A DNA stretch of 33,317 bases from F23-D06 sp002392325 (GCA_946624065.1 CAMORT010000025.1:1-33317); one strand, 5' to 3'. Shown: positions 14,555 through 23,780, counted from the stretch's first letter. Program-made: numbers and translations. The notes: generated by a model not told the origin, from the letters alone.

Positions 14555-16702
14555 ATGCGTCCAGATTTTAGTCAAGTAGATTTCAAGAAAATCCCTGAAA
14601 ATCAGGAAGATTTTAAAAAATGGGAAAAAGAACATAACATTTCGGCCGATTGGATGACCGCCGAGCAAATACCTGTCAAACAGGTATATGGCGAAGACGA
14701 CTTAGCCGGCATGGAGCACCTCAACTACGCGGCGGGCATTCCGCCGTTCCTGCGCGGGCCCTACTCCATGATGTACGCTTTCCGTCCGTGGACCATCCGC
14801 CAATACGCGGGTTTCTCCACCGCCGAAGAGTCCAACGCCTTCTACCGCCGCAACCTAGCGGCCGGACAGAAGGGTTTGTCCATCGCTTTCGACTTGGCCA
14901 CGCACCGTGGCTACGACTCCGACCACCCGCGCGTGGTGGGTGATGTGGGCAAAGCCGGTGTGGCTGTGGACTCCATCCTCGACATGAAAATCCTTTTCGA
15001 CCAGATTCCGCTGGACAAGATGTCCGTTTCCATGACCATGAACGGAGCCGTGCTTCCGATTTTGGCCTTTTATATTGTGGCCGCCGAAGAACAAGGCGTG
15101 AGCATGGACCAACTGTCGGGTACCATCCAGAACGACATCTTGAAGGAGTTCATGGTGCGTAACACCTACATCTATCCGCCGTTGCACTCCATGAAGATCA
15201 TCGCCGACATCTTTGAGTTCACTTCCAAGAACATGCCGAAGTTCAACTCTATCTCCATTTCCGGTTACCACATGCAGGAAGCGGGTGCCACGAGCGACAT
15301 CGAGCTGGCCTACACACTGGCTGACGGTCTGGAGTACCTTCGCGCGGGTGTGAACGCTGGCATGAGCGTGGACGATTTCGCCCCGCGTTTGTCCTTCTTC
15401 TGGGCCGTGGGCATGAACCATTTCATGGAAATCGCCAAGATGCGCGCCGCCCGTATGCTGTGGGCCAAGATCGTGAAACAGTTCAACCCGCAGAATCCGA
15501 AATCACTGGCTTTGCGCACGCACTGCCAGACCTCCGGCTGGTCGCTCACCGAGCAAGACCCGTTCAACAATGTGTGCCGCACCTGCGTGGAAGCCATGGG
15601 CGCCGCCCTGGGCCACACCCAGTCATTGCACACCAACGCTTTGGACGAGGCCATCGCCCTGCCGACCGACTTCTCGGCCCGTATCGCGCGTAACACGCAG
15701 ATTTACATTCAGGAAGAAACCAAGATCTGCAAGTCCATCGACCCGTGGGCAGGTTCCTACTATGTGGAAAGCTTGACGCACCAAATCGCCCACCGCGCTT
15801 GGAAGCACATCCAGGAAATCGAATCTCTGGGCGGCATGGCCAAGGCCATTGAAACCGGCATCCCGAAGATGCGTATCGAAGAGGCCTCTGCCCGCAAGCA
15901 AGCCCGTATCGACTCCGGAAAGGAAGCCATTATTGGCGTCAGCAAATACAAACTCGACAAAGAGTCGCCTATTGAGACGCTGGAAGTGGACAACACCACC
16001 GTGCGTGAAGCACAGATCAAGCGCTTGGCCGAGCTCCGCGCCAACCGCAACGAGGATGAGGTGAAAGCCGCCCTCGCCGCCCTGACCGAATGCGCCAAGA
16101 CCGGCAACGGCAACCTCTTGGATCTCTCCATCAAGGCCGCCCGCGTGCGCGCCTCCCTCGGTGAGATTTCCGATGCCCTCGAAGAAGTTTACGGTCGTTA
16201 CAAAGCAAAAATAAATTTGATTTCAGGCGTGTATAGTGCAGAACAACAAAACAATGAGACTTTCAAGAAAGCGTGCGACCTTTGCGACGCTTTCGCCAAG
16301 AAAGAGGGCCGTCGTCCTCGTATCATGATTGCCAAGATGGGCCAGGACGGCCATGACCGCGGCGCCAAAGTAGTGGCCACAGGTTATGCCGACATCGGTT
16401 TCGATGTGGATATGGGACCCTTGTTCCAGACTCCGGCAGAAGCCGCCAAGCAGGCCGTGGAAAACGATGTCCACATTCTGGGTGTCTCCTCCCTCGCCGC
16501 AGGCCACAAAACACTGGTGCCTCAGGTTATCGAGGAACTCAAGAAATTGGGCCGCGAGGATATCATGGTCATCGTGGGTGGTGTGATTCCGCCGCAGGAC
16601 TACGACTTCCTCTACAAAGCCGGCGCCGCCTGCATTTTCGGACCCGGTTCCATCATCAGCGACTGCGCTATCAAGATGCTCAACATCCTGATGCAAGACT
16701 AA
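14555..16702 (+). CDS. mutB: Methylmalonyl-CoA mutase large (catalytic) subunit
   Basis: 715 residues, full length for the catalytic subunit. The TIM-barrel part contains RGPYSMMYAFRPWTIRQYAG and the substrate-binding DLATHRGYDSDHPRV block. SGYHMQEAGA carries the barrel histidine. The C-terminal cobalamin domain has DGHDRG, in which H600 is the lower cobalt ligand, plus SSLAAGHK and a VGGVIPP strand. It interconverts succinyl-CoA and (R)-methylmalonyl-CoA for propionate production or use. The partner mutA is normally directly upstream; here the upstream neighbour is a divergent cyclophilin gene. Codon choice favours C-ending codons, suggesting high expression. Confidence 0.97.
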   Translation: MRPDFSQVDFKKIPENQEDFKKWEKEHNISADWMTAEQIPVKQVYGEDDLAGMEHLNYAAGIPPFLRGPYSMMYAFRPWTIRQYAGFSTAEESNAFYRRNLAAGQKGLSIAFDLATHRGYDSDHPRVVGDVGKAGVAVDSILDMKILFDQIPLDKMSVSMTMNGAVLPILAFYIVAAEEQGVSMDQLSGTIQNDILKEFMVRNTYIYPPLHSMKIIADIFEFTSKNMPKFNSISISGYHMQEAGATSDIELAYTLADGLEYLRAGVNAGMSVDDFAPRLSFFWAVGMNHFMEIAKMRAARMLWAKIVKQFNPQNPKSLALRTHCQTSGWSLTEQDPFNNVCRTCVEAMGAALGHTQSLHTNALDEAIALPTDFSARIARNTQIYIQEETKICKSIDPWAGSYYVESLTHQIAHRAWKHIQEIESLGGMAKAIETGIPKMRIEEASARKQARIDSGKEAIIGVSKYKLDKESPIETLEVDNTTVREAQIKRLAELRANRNEDEVKAALAALTECAKTGNGNLLDLSIKAARVRASLGEISDALEEVYGRYKAKINLISGVYSAEQQNNETFKKACDLCDAFAKKEGRRPRIMIAKMGQDGHDRGAKVVATGYADIGFDVDMGPLFQTPAEAAKQAVENDVHILGVSSLAAGHKTLVPQVIEELKKLGREDIMVIVGGVIPPQDYDFLYKAGAACIFGPGSIISDCAIKMLNILMQD

Positions 16703-16723
16703 TATTCAATACGCATAATTTCT

Positions 16724-16755
16724 AAAAAGTAGGGTTCAAAAGGACCCTACTTTTT
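16724..16755. terminator. Bidirectional terminator between mutB and comEC
   Basis: AAAAAGTAGGGTTC and GGACCCTACTTTTT form a long A/T-flanked stem with an AAAA-type loop. T-runs are available on both strands. It sits between convergent mutB and comEC. Confidence 0.88.
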
Positions 16756-16765
16756 TTGTTTTTCC

Positions 16766-18823
16766 TCATCGGATAATGAAAGGCACACCTTCCTCCCTGC
16801 ACCAGTTTTCCCACCGTTGCACATAGAATTTCGTGTTGGTTCCATCGGCAACCACCTCTTTAAAACACAACACCTCAGCCACCTCAGCGGGTTGTTGTAT
16901 CGGATTGTGCTGCAAAATCAGCACATCCACCGCCAGGAGTTCTGGCGCCGGATACACTTTCTCCTTTCTTTTTAAAAGATAATAAGTCTGATGGTTAAAC
17001 CGTACCATCGGTCCCCGCTTACAAAGAAAATCACTGTCGTAAACGGCAGTATCTACGGGGAGGAACTGGCAGGCGGCGTGCTGCCGGCGCGTGTGATTGG
17101 CGACCGCATACCGGTACGCCTCGCTCGTGTCACCCAATATGGAATCGGAGAAAAACACGCTCCGTTGCTGTTTACAAAACTCTATGGCACAGGAATTCCG
17201 CATCGAGTACACCACCATTTCCTCCTGCTTCAACAATCCTATCTTACGCACCAAAAAGGTACTGGAAAACAAGGCGAACATCATATATGCTGCCCACCCC
17301 ACCTTTCGGTTGCGATAACGCAAAGCCAAATATACCAATAGAATAAAAATGTATAACAACAGGACTTGCCATCCTGAAAAATCAATGTTCCGCGTTACCG
17401 CACCTGGAATGCCCTCCACAAAAGAGATGATGTTGTTCATAATCCGAATCTCCCATGTCAGAAGAAACGCTACCCAACGGCTCACAAGGGGGACAAAGGA
17501 AACGCCCAACAGTGCCACGCCCGTCATCATCACCACAAAAGAGAGCGTGATTACTGACATGTTGGACAACAGAAAGTAGTTCGGAAACTGCCCGAAATAG
17601 TGCACCGAAATAGGGAATGTGCCGATTTGCGCCGCCACCGACACCGTGACCAATCCCCAGAAATAGTCACCGATTTTGGTTTTACAATGATATATGGAAG
17701 CCAGCATCGGTTGAATCAGCACAATGCCCGTAACCGCCAAATAACTGAGTTGGAATCCCAATTCAAAAAGAAGTAAAGGATTGAATGTGAGCAATATCCA
17801 AAGGGATGCCAGGATGCTGTGGAACACATTGGTGTTGCGCTGGATCAGTTGCCCTATCGTGACGAAAGTGAACATGGTGGCCGAGCGCGTCACGGAAGGG
17901 GAAAGACCTGTGATATGCGCATAAAGCCAGATGACGAGCAACAGCACCAGCGCCTTGATTATCCGGGTGCTTTTGAACAAATCAAACGGGCGCAATAAAA
18001 AATTCAGGATCAAAAAGATAACACCCACATGCATTCCGGACACACAAAGAATATGACTTACACCGGCAGCGGCATAAGCGGCCTTCAATTCCGGTTCCAT
18101 CGTGTCATCATCACCCAATAAGATGGCTCTCACAATATCATACTCGCGCCCCGACATGCCTGACTTGGCGAACTGCTCAGACAATCGCGCCTGCATCCTA
18201 TGTGCCAAGGATTTCAGTGGATTAGGAGGGCGGTGATCCACTTGTTGCCAGAATCCCTCACGAGCATAACCGGTGTGATAGATGCCTTTTCGCCGCATAT
18301 ATCGTTGATTATCAAAAGCATCTGGATTCTTGGTCGGCGCAAACTCCGTTAATTGGGTATGTAGCAACAGAATATCCCCGTATGCTATTTTTTCCGAATC
18401 GGGAGAGCGTTGCACGTAAAGCATCACCCGATCCTTAATGGGCTTTCCCGCAGAGGTTTGCGTTACCTCAGCCACTAATTTCACCGTTTTGGCGCGCAGC
18501 ACGGGAAAATCAACCACGCACACCACCCAGTCTTGGTTTTCGTCTATCAATCGGACTTCCTTGGTGGAGAGATGGGATGAAAATCGGAAATTCACCGCCG
18601 ACAATCCCGCAAAAAAGAAACCCGTCGTAAGCGCCAGGTTTTTCACCCATTGCCATTTATAAGTCTTGAAAAGCGTAAGGATACAGGAACAAAGCCAAAA
18701 AGCGACCGCCAAAAAATACCATATTCGGCAAAAGCGGAAGGGAAAATGGGCAAAACAGCCTACTATTATGCCCAAAACGAAGGGCAACAGGATTTTCAAC
18801 AGCGGATAATTCGATATTTTCAT
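16766..18823 (-). CDS. comEC: ComEC/Rec2-family DNA-uptake channel
   Basis: 685 residues from the ATG at 18821-18823. The longer open frame runs through a terminator and into tRNA-Glu, so the internal start is chosen. N-terminal membrane helices and an OB-like periplasmic domain (DUF4131 type) precede the Competence domain. The hallmark GVSHILCVSGMHVGV (SGMH at 262-265) and many membrane helices follow. The last 150 residues are soluble but lack the HxHxDH metal site of a metallo-beta-lactamase domain, as I recall for other Bacteroidota ComEC proteins. It is predicted to carry single-stranded DNA across the inner membrane. It stands alone between two terminators. Confidence 0.92.
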   Translation of the reverse strand: MKISNYPLLKILLPFVLGIIVGCFAHFPFRFCRIWYFLAVAFWLCSCILTLFKTYKWQWVKNLALTTGFFFAGLSAVNFRFSSHLSTKEVRLIDENQDWVVCVVDFPVLRAKTVKLVAEVTQTSAGKPIKDRVMLYVQRSPDSEKIAYGDILLLHTQLTEFAPTKNPDAFDNQRYMRRKGIYHTGYAREGFWQQVDHRPPNPLKSLAHRMQARLSEQFAKSGMSGREYDIVRAILLGDDDTMEPELKAAYAAAGVSHILCVSGMHVGVIFLILNFLLRPFDLFKSTRIIKALVLLLVIWLYAHITGLSPSVTRSATMFTFVTIGQLIQRNTNVFHSILASLWILLTFNPLLLFELGFQLSYLAVTGIVLIQPMLASIYHCKTKIGDYFWGLVTVSVAAQIGTFPISVHYFGQFPNYFLLSNMSVITLSFVVMMTGVALLGVSFVPLVSRWVAFLLTWEIRIMNNIISFVEGIPGAVTRNIDFSGWQVLLLYIFILLVYLALRYRNRKVGWAAYMMFALFSSTFLVRKIGLLKQEEMVVYSMRNSCAIEFCKQQRSVFFSDSILGDTSEAYRYAVANHTRRQHAACQFLPVDTAVYDSDFLCKRGPMVRFNHQTYYLLKRKEKVYPAPELLAVDVLILQHNPIQQPAEVAEVLCFKEVVADGTNTKFYVQRWENWCREEGVPFIIR

Positions 18824-18847
18824 GGTGTCTTTTTCCGCCAAATATAT

Positions 18848-18875
18848 AAAAAAAGCACCTTCTCCTGAAGGTGCT
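18848..18875 (-). terminator. Rho-independent terminator after tRNA-Glu
   Basis: On the minus strand AGCACCTTC and GAAGGTGCT form a perfect 9-bp stem around a 4-nt loop, followed by six or more T. It lies directly downstream of the tRNA and upstream of comEC. Confidence 0.92.
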
Positions 18876-18881
18876 TGAGAG

Positions 18882-18953
18882 TACTGCGTATGAGAATCGA
18901 ACTCATATTGCAAGATTGAGAATCTTGATTCCTAACCGTTAGAAGAACGCAGC
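18882..18953 (-). tRNA. tRNA-Glu (anticodon CTC)
   Basis: A 72-nt cloverleaf. Acceptor stem is GCTGCGT/ACGCAGT with a G-T first pair. The D arm is TTCT-AACGGTTA-GGAA. The anticodon stem is CAAGA/TCTTG with loop TTCTCAA, giving anticodon CTC at 34-36. A 4-nt variable loop and T arm ATGAG-TTCGATT-CTCAT follow. The discriminator is A and no CCA is encoded. T8-C9 and the 4-nt variable loop match the tRNA-Glu pattern of E. coli. It has its own promoter and terminator. Confidence 0.95.
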
Positions 18954-18972
18954 ATTAGGTGTTTTGAGGTTG

Positions 18973-18980
18973 CAAAAATA
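18973..18980 (-). promoter_or_regulatory. -7 element for tRNA-Glu
   Basis: The minus strand reads TATTTTTG, 19 nt before the tRNA 5' end. A TTG lies about 17 nt further upstream. Confidence 0.65.
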
Positions 18981-19025
18981 CACTTTTTTTTAAAACACAA
19001 CTAAAAAAATGAAATATCTTGCAAC

Positions 19026-19871
19026 TTACTTATTTTCAATAGAATACAACAACCTAATTTCTTCTGCCCACAACGAGTCGTCGGGTGTTTCCAGGATAAT
19101 TGGCATATTATCAAAGCGTTTGTCACGCATAAAGCGTTCAAAGAACTCCATTCCCAACAATCCTTTTCCAATGTTGTCGTGACGGTCCACGCGGGAAGCG
19201 AAAGGTTTCTTGGTGTCATTCAGATGTATGGCCCGCAGGTAATGGGCGCCGATAGTTTCGTCAAATTCACGGAAGGTGCTGTTATAGCCCTCTTCGGTCT
19301 TCAAATCATAGCCCGCGGAATAGGTGTGGCAAGTGTCGATACACACGCCCACGCGGCTCTTATCCTCCACTTTGTCAATGATATAGGCGATATGCTGGAA
19401 ACTGAATCCCACATTGGAACCTTGTCCGGCGGTATTCTCAATAACAGCTGTGACTCCTTGTGTTTGGTACAGTGCCAGATTGATGCTCTCGGCGATGCGC
19501 CGGAGGCAATCTTCCAGCGAAATCTTGTTGAGATGACTACCCGGATGGAAATTCAACATCTTGAGTCCCAATTGTTCGCAGCGTTTCATCTCATCGAGGA
19601 AAGCGTCTCTCGATTTCTGCAGCGATTCATCCTCGGGTTGTCCCAAATTGATGAGATAGCTGTCGTGGGGGAGAATGAAATCTGCGGTTATGCCTGCTTT
19701 TTCACAGTTTTGTTTAAACGCTTCAATGGATTTGGCAGTCAGCGGCGCAGACACCCACTGGCGTTGGTTTTTGGTGAACAAGGCAAAGGCGGTGGCGCCA
19801 ACGGCCATGGCGTTCAACGGGGCGTTTTCCACACCTCCGGTCGCACTGACATGCGGTCCTATGTGTTTCAT
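19026..19871 (-). CDS. nfo: Deoxyribonuclease IV (endonuclease IV, AP endonuclease)
   Basis: 281 residues. All nine trinuclear-zinc ligands are present, at the same numbers I recall for E. coli Nfo: H69, H109, E145, D179, H182, H216, D229, H231 and E261. Signature blocks are NFHPGSH, CIDTCHTYSAGYD, HLNDTKKPFASRVDRHDNIG and ILETP. It cleaves 5' to abasic sites in base-excision repair. Its ATG follows the beta-barrel gene's stop by 1 bp, as the last gene of queA-purM-OMP-nfo. No terminator separates it from the tRNA, so read-through is possible. Confidence 0.97.
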   Translation of the reverse strand: MKHIGPHVSATGGVENAPLNAMAVGATAFALFTKNQRQWVSAPLTAKSIEAFKQNCEKAGITADFILPHDSYLINLGQPEDESLQKSRDAFLDEMKRCEQLGLKMLNFHPGSHLNKISLEDCLRRIAESINLALYQTQGVTAVIENTAGQGSNVGFSFQHIAYIIDKVEDKSRVGVCIDTCHTYSAGYDLKTEEGYNSTFREFDETIGAHYLRAIHLNDTKKPFASRVDRHDNIGKGLLGMEFFERFMRDKRFDNMPIILETPDDSLWAEEIRLLYSIENK

Positions 19872-19872
19872 A

Positions 19873-20661
19873 TTAATTGATGTTATATCCGATTAAAACC
19901 ATCACATCCAACGGGCGTTGTTTGTACAGTTCGCCGCACATTTCTGGACGGGCCATATTGATTATGCCGAAATCAAGGTGCGCTCCCAGATATACTTTGG
20001 AAATCTGGTAACCGATCTCTGCCGAGACCCCGAAATTAAACCTTTTGAAAAAAGGACCGTTGCCCAAGAGATATTTTTGAGTGTACTCGTCAGAAGCGAT
20101 GTGATAATTCAGATATTTGTTTCCGGGTGAAAACGGGGCAAAGTCGCCTTCAAAAATATAACTGTCACCAGGGGTGAGACGCGCGGATGAGGAATAGTTA
20201 AGCCGTCCGCCCATGGCCACATCAGTGAAAACACCCGCCCCAGCGCAGAAATGATTGGGATTGGTGGTGTGATGATACATCAGCATCAAAGGAAGGCGGA
20301 GGTGATGGGACTTGTATTTGATGGTTGCGTCCACCGACAGGTTGGTGTCGTTGACCAAGTAGGTAGCAAAACCATGCTCACCATTCCGCTGCATGGAGTA
20401 CATAAGTCCGGTTTGCAGAAAGAGTTTGGGAGTCAAAGGAACATTAACTGACACTCCGGCGGTGACTCCGATTTTCATCGAATTGGTGGCATACTCATCC
20501 GAAGGATTCAGTCCGATGGATGTGCCTTTGGGGGACACATACAAAGATCCCACTCCACCCACGCGAACGCTCACGCGCACTTTCGGACTCTCATCCGAAT
20601 CCTGTGCGAACACGAAACCTGCGCCAGCCAGGAGGAAGAGCAGAAAAAATAATTTTCTCAT
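19873..20661 (-). CDS. Outer-membrane beta-barrel protein (PorT-like fold), function unknown
   Basis: 262 residues. A signal peptide (1-20, MRKLFFLLFLLAGAGFVFAQ) precedes a mature protein made of alternating hydrophobic strands with aromatic girdles. Strand examples are KLFLQTGLMYSMQR, HHLRLPLMLMYHH, FNFGVSAEIGYQI and a final VMVLIGYNIN. This suits an eight- to ten-stranded barrel. I cannot assign a specific function. It is placed between purM (1-bp gap) and nfo (1-bp gap), so it is co-transcribed with housekeeping genes. Confidence 0.78.
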   Translation of the reverse strand: MRKLFFLLFLLAGAGFVFAQDSDESPKVRVSVRVGGVGSLYVSPKGTSIGLNPSDEYATNSMKIGVTAGVSVNVPLTPKLFLQTGLMYSMQRNGEHGFATYLVNDTNLSVDATIKYKSHHLRLPLMLMYHHTTNPNHFCAGAGVFTDVAMGGRLNYSSSARLTPGDSYIFEGDFAPFSPGNKYLNYHIASDEYTQKYLLGNGPFFKRFNFGVSAEIGYQISKVYLGAHLDFGIINMARPEMCGELYKQRPLDVMVLIGYNIN

Positions 20662-20662
20662 C

Positions 20663-21694
20663 TTATTTCAATTTAATATCGACGCCTTCCTTATCGGTCA
20701 CTTTGCCGATAACGAACGCTTTTTCACCGAGTTTATCGAACATATCCAATACCTGGTCACGGTCGGCGGGATCCACCACCAGCACCATGCCGATACCCAT
20801 ATTGAAAATATTGAACATCTCGCGGTGTTCCACTTTCCCGTATTTCTCAAGGAACGGGAAGATGGCGGGCATTTCCCAAGTGCCTTCTTCCACGAAGATG
20901 CCCTGTCCGGGTTGCAGCACGCGCGGGATATTCTCGTCGAAACCGCCGCCTGTGATGTGGCAGATGGCGTGGATATTCACTTTATTTAACACTTCCAATA
21001 CAGGGCGCACATAAATGCGGGTAGGTGCGAGCAGCACATTGCCCAATGTATCGGGAAGGCCTTCGTACTGTTTGTTCAAGTCCAACTGGTTGTCTTTGAA
21101 CACAATCTTACGAACGAGGGAGAATCCGTTGGAGTGCACGCCGGAGGAGGCAAGTCCGATAAGCAGGTCGCCAACTTTCACTTGGGAGCCGTCGATGAGC
21201 TTTGACTTCTCCACCGCGCCAACGGTAAACCCGGCGATGTCATATTCATCTTCGCTGTACATGTCGGGCATCTCAGCGGTTTCGCCGCCAATGAGGGCGC
21301 AATTGGAGAGCACGCAACCGTCGGCCACGCCCTTCACAATCTGCTCTATTTTAGCGGGTTCGTTCTTTCCCACGGCAATGTAGTCCAAGAAGAACAACGG
21401 TGCCGCGCCTTGAGCCAGCACATCGTTCACGCACATGGCCACCGCATCTTGGCCGATGGTGTCATGCTTGTCCATCATAAAGGCGATTTTCAACTTAGTG
21501 CCCACACCGTCGGTGCCGCTCACCAGAACGGGTTCCTTGTAATTGAGGGAGGCCAAGTCGAACATGCCGCCAAAGCTGCCGATATTGCCCATCATGCCCG
21601 GTCTTTCGGTTCGGGAAATATGTTTTTTTATCAAACGCACGGACTCGTAGCCGGCTTCCAGGCGAACACCCGCCGCTTCGTAAGATTTTGCCAT
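20663..21694 (-). CDS. purM: Phosphoribosylformylglycinamidine cyclo-ligase (AIR synthetase)
   Basis: 343 residues. The ATP-grasp-unrelated PurM fold is identified by SGTDGVGTK (59-67), CVNDVLAQGAAPLFFLDY, ALIGGETAEMP, IGLASSGVHSNGFSLVRK and HITGGGFDENIPR. It closes the imidazole ring in purine synthesis, converting FGAM to AIR with ATP. Length is normal. It follows queA with a 25-bp gap and precedes the beta-barrel gene by 1 bp. Confidence 0.97.
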   Translation of the reverse strand: MAKSYEAAGVRLEAGYESVRLIKKHISRTERPGMMGNIGSFGGMFDLASLNYKEPVLVSGTDGVGTKLKIAFMMDKHDTIGQDAVAMCVNDVLAQGAAPLFFLDYIAVGKNEPAKIEQIVKGVADGCVLSNCALIGGETAEMPDMYSEDEYDIAGFTVGAVEKSKLIDGSQVKVGDLLIGLASSGVHSNGFSLVRKIVFKDNQLDLNKQYEGLPDTLGNVLLAPTRIYVRPVLEVLNKVNIHAICHITGGGFDENIPRVLQPGQGIFVEEGTWEMPAIFPFLEKYGKVEHREMFNIFNMGIGMVLVVDPADRDQVLDMFDKLGEKAFVIGKVTDKEGVDIKLK

Positions 21695-21719
21695 AGTCGT
21701 AGTATAGGTTTAAAAAAAG

Positions 21720-22793
21720 TTAAATAATCAGCATTGCATCACCGTAGGTCAGGAATCTGTATTTCTCGGCCACGGCTTCTTTATAGGCGCGCATCACGAA
21801 CTCATATCCGCCAAACGCGGCCACCATCATCAGCATGGAGCTTTGTGAAGCGTGGAAGTTGGTGATCATAGCGTCGCCCACCATAAAACGATAAGGAGGA
21901 TAGATGAACTTGTTGGTCCAGGCATCCTCTTTGCCATTCATTTGGGTGGTTTTCACATGCCCGTTGGCATATACGGACGACTCCAGCGCCTTGGTTGTGG
22001 TGGTGCCCACCATCACAATCTTGTGGCCTTCATCTTTGGCCTTGTTGATGGTGTCGGCCACATCCGCCCGGATAATCATGCGCTCCGAGTCGGGTTTGTG
22101 TTTGGAGAGGTCCTCCACATCGATATCGTTGAAATTGCTCAGGCCGGCGTGCAGTGTCACATAAGTGCGTTCAATGCCCTTCAGTTCCATGCGTTTAAGC
22201 AGCTCGCGGCTGAAGTGGAAACCGGCGGCGGGGGCCACTACGGCACCCTCTTCGGTGGCGTAGATGGTTTGATAATCCTGCTCATCCTGCGGCACGATTT
22301 CACGCAAACGCTGGATATCCTCCGGCAGTGGTGTGGTGCCCAAATCCATCAGTTTCTTCTTGAAAGCGTCATGGTCACCATCGAAGAGAAAACGCAAGGT
22401 ACGGCCACGCGAGGTGGTGTTGTCAATAACCTCAGCCACCAAACTGTCGTCTTCACAGAAGCATAGTTTGTTGCCAATACGGATTTTGCGGGCAGGGTCC
22501 ACCAGCACATCCCAGAGGCGGCTTTCCTCGTCCAACTCACGAAGCAGGAAAACGCGGATTTTCGCACGGGTCTGTTCTTTCTCGCCGTACAGCAACGCCG
22601 GGAACACGCGGGTGTTATTCATCACGAACAGGTCACCCTCGTCAAAATAATCCAGAATGTCTTTGAAAACTTTATGCTCGATGGTTTTGGTTTTGCGGTT
22701 TAACACCATCAAACGCGCCTCATCTCTCTCCTCAGCGGGATAAAGAGCAATCAAATCCTGAGGCAGATAATACTTAAATTCAGATAACTTCAT
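21720..22793 (-). CDS. queA: S-adenosylmethionine:tRNA ribosyltransferase-isomerase
   Basis: 357 residues from the ATG at 22791-22793 (MKLSEFKYYLPQDLIALYPA). The longer frame would cross the promoter and is rejected; 357 matches E. coli QueA. Family blocks include VMNNTRVFPALLYG, AAGFHFSRELL, VTLHAGLSNF and ITNFHASQSSMLMM. It makes epoxyqueuosine in the tRNA wobble position by transferring the ribosyl part of SAM. It heads the queA-purM-OMP-nfo operon. Confidence 0.97.
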   Translation of the reverse strand: MKLSEFKYYLPQDLIALYPAEERDEARLMVLNRKTKTIEHKVFKDILDYFDEGDLFVMNNTRVFPALLYGEKEQTRAKIRVFLLRELDEESRLWDVLVDPARKIRIGNKLCFCEDDSLVAEVIDNTTSRGRTLRFLFDGDHDAFKKKLMDLGTTPLPEDIQRLREIVPQDEQDYQTIYATEEGAVVAPAAGFHFSRELLKRMELKGIERTYVTLHAGLSNFNDIDVEDLSKHKPDSERMIIRADVADTINKAKDEGHKIVMVGTTTTKALESSVYANGHVKTTQMNGKEDAWTNKFIYPPYRFMVGDAMITNFHASQSSMLMMVAAFGGYEFVMRAYKEAVAEKYRFLTYGDAMLII

Positions 22794-22812
22794 TGTATAA
22801 TATTTGGGCGTG

Positions 22813-22843
22813 CAAAGATACAACAAAAAAAAGCGTTTGTCAA
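22813..22843 (-). promoter_or_regulatory. Promoter of queA operon
   Basis: The minus strand reads TTGACA, 17 nt, then TATCTTTG (plus-strand 22838-22843 and 22813-22820). The -7 element is an exact Bacteroidota match. The upstream hexamer with 17-nt spacing looks like a classical sigma-70 -35. The leader would be about 15 nt. Confidence 0.75.
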
Positions 22844-22905
22844 GAGGTAAAATGAAAGAAATTTCGCCTCCTGACAAAAGCCCAAATCATGCTGGAATTT
22901 TAGGA

Positions 22906-23772
22906 TTAATCCCTATGCAATCTCTTGTGATTCAGGAATTTGTTTTCCTGCCGTATCTGCCATACCCGTTCTTGCGTCTCCGGAGTGAAGAACGACTCCG
23001 CCACTTTCTCCTCTAAATATTCCACCGCCAAATCGTTCGGATGACTGAGATCCTTGGCATAAAATCGGTAGTCGCGCAAGTCATCGATAAGGAACTCATA
23101 CGCAGGAAAATAGAAGGTGGTCTCATTGTCCACCAATTTATCCACAGCGAGCAGAAGCACCGATTTGCTCAGGGTATTTTCGTGCATACCGTCGCCCGCA
23201 TGTCGCACCGGACTGACCGTGAAGATGATTTTCAAGTCAGGGCGCATCTCCAGCAGTTTCTGTATGGTCATATTCCATTGTGCCACAATCTTTTTCACAT
23301 CCAAGCGAATCCGGTCGAACTTGAAATTCGGGATTTTATGACAATTGGAAACGATCAGGTCGCGGGGAATGAATTTATAGCAGAATGCGGTGCCGAAGGT
23401 AATGAAAAGATAATCCGTATGTTTCAGAAAATCGGAGGCATTGGCAAGTTGTTCGTCTATGTTCCGCTCAAAGTCGTCGAAATTCTCGCGCGAGAAACGC
23501 CCGTGGTGGGCAAAACTCACCCACATATCACGATTGCGGTAGAAATAGCGGTCTTTGTCGAACGTGTCCGGATCCATCAACAAGCGCAGTGAATGGTCAA
23601 TGGAAATGGGATTGAACAGCACGCCGAAGGGATTGGAGCACACCTGGAAGCGGTGTCGGTCGAAATAACTGCCGATATTGTCCGAAAAACAGGAACCGAG
23701 CAGCATAATACTGTCGTCGAATCCGATTTTGAACGGGAACTGCGGAGCAGGTATATTGGTACGGAATAACAT
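22906..23772 (-). CDS. GSCFA-domain protein (SGNH-hydrolase-like)
   Basis: 288 residues. The defining GSCFS motif is at 26-30 after a hydrophobic strand (SIMLLGSCFSDNIG). Later blocks are NPFGVLFNPISI, ITFGTAF, TVSPVRH and DLSHPND (D241, H244). The pattern resembles an SGNH/GDSL esterase with Ser in block I and a C-terminal Asp-His. No signal peptide is seen, so it is probably cytoplasmic. The family is common in Bacteroidota and its function is not established. It follows the helicase gene by 8 bp. Confidence 0.88.
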   Translation of the reverse strand: MLFRTNIPAPQFPFKIGFDDSIMLLGSCFSDNIGSYFDRHRFQVCSNPFGVLFNPISIDHSLRLLMDPDTFDKDRYFYRNRDMWVSFAHHGRFSRENFDDFERNIDEQLANASDFLKHTDYLFITFGTAFCYKFIPRDLIVSNCHKIPNFKFDRIRLDVKKIVAQWNMTIQKLLEMRPDLKIIFTVSPVRHAGDGMHENTLSKSVLLLAVDKLVDNETTFYFPAYEFLIDDLRDYRFYAKDLSHPNDLAVEYLEEKVAESFFTPETQERVWQIRQENKFLNHKRLHRD

Positions 23773-23780
23773 AGTCGTAA

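Noticed and set aside
18824..18913. Upstream 30-residue extension of comEC
   Set aside because: It runs through a rho-independent terminator and into tRNA-Glu. The ATG at 18821-18823 begins a normal ComEC N-terminus.
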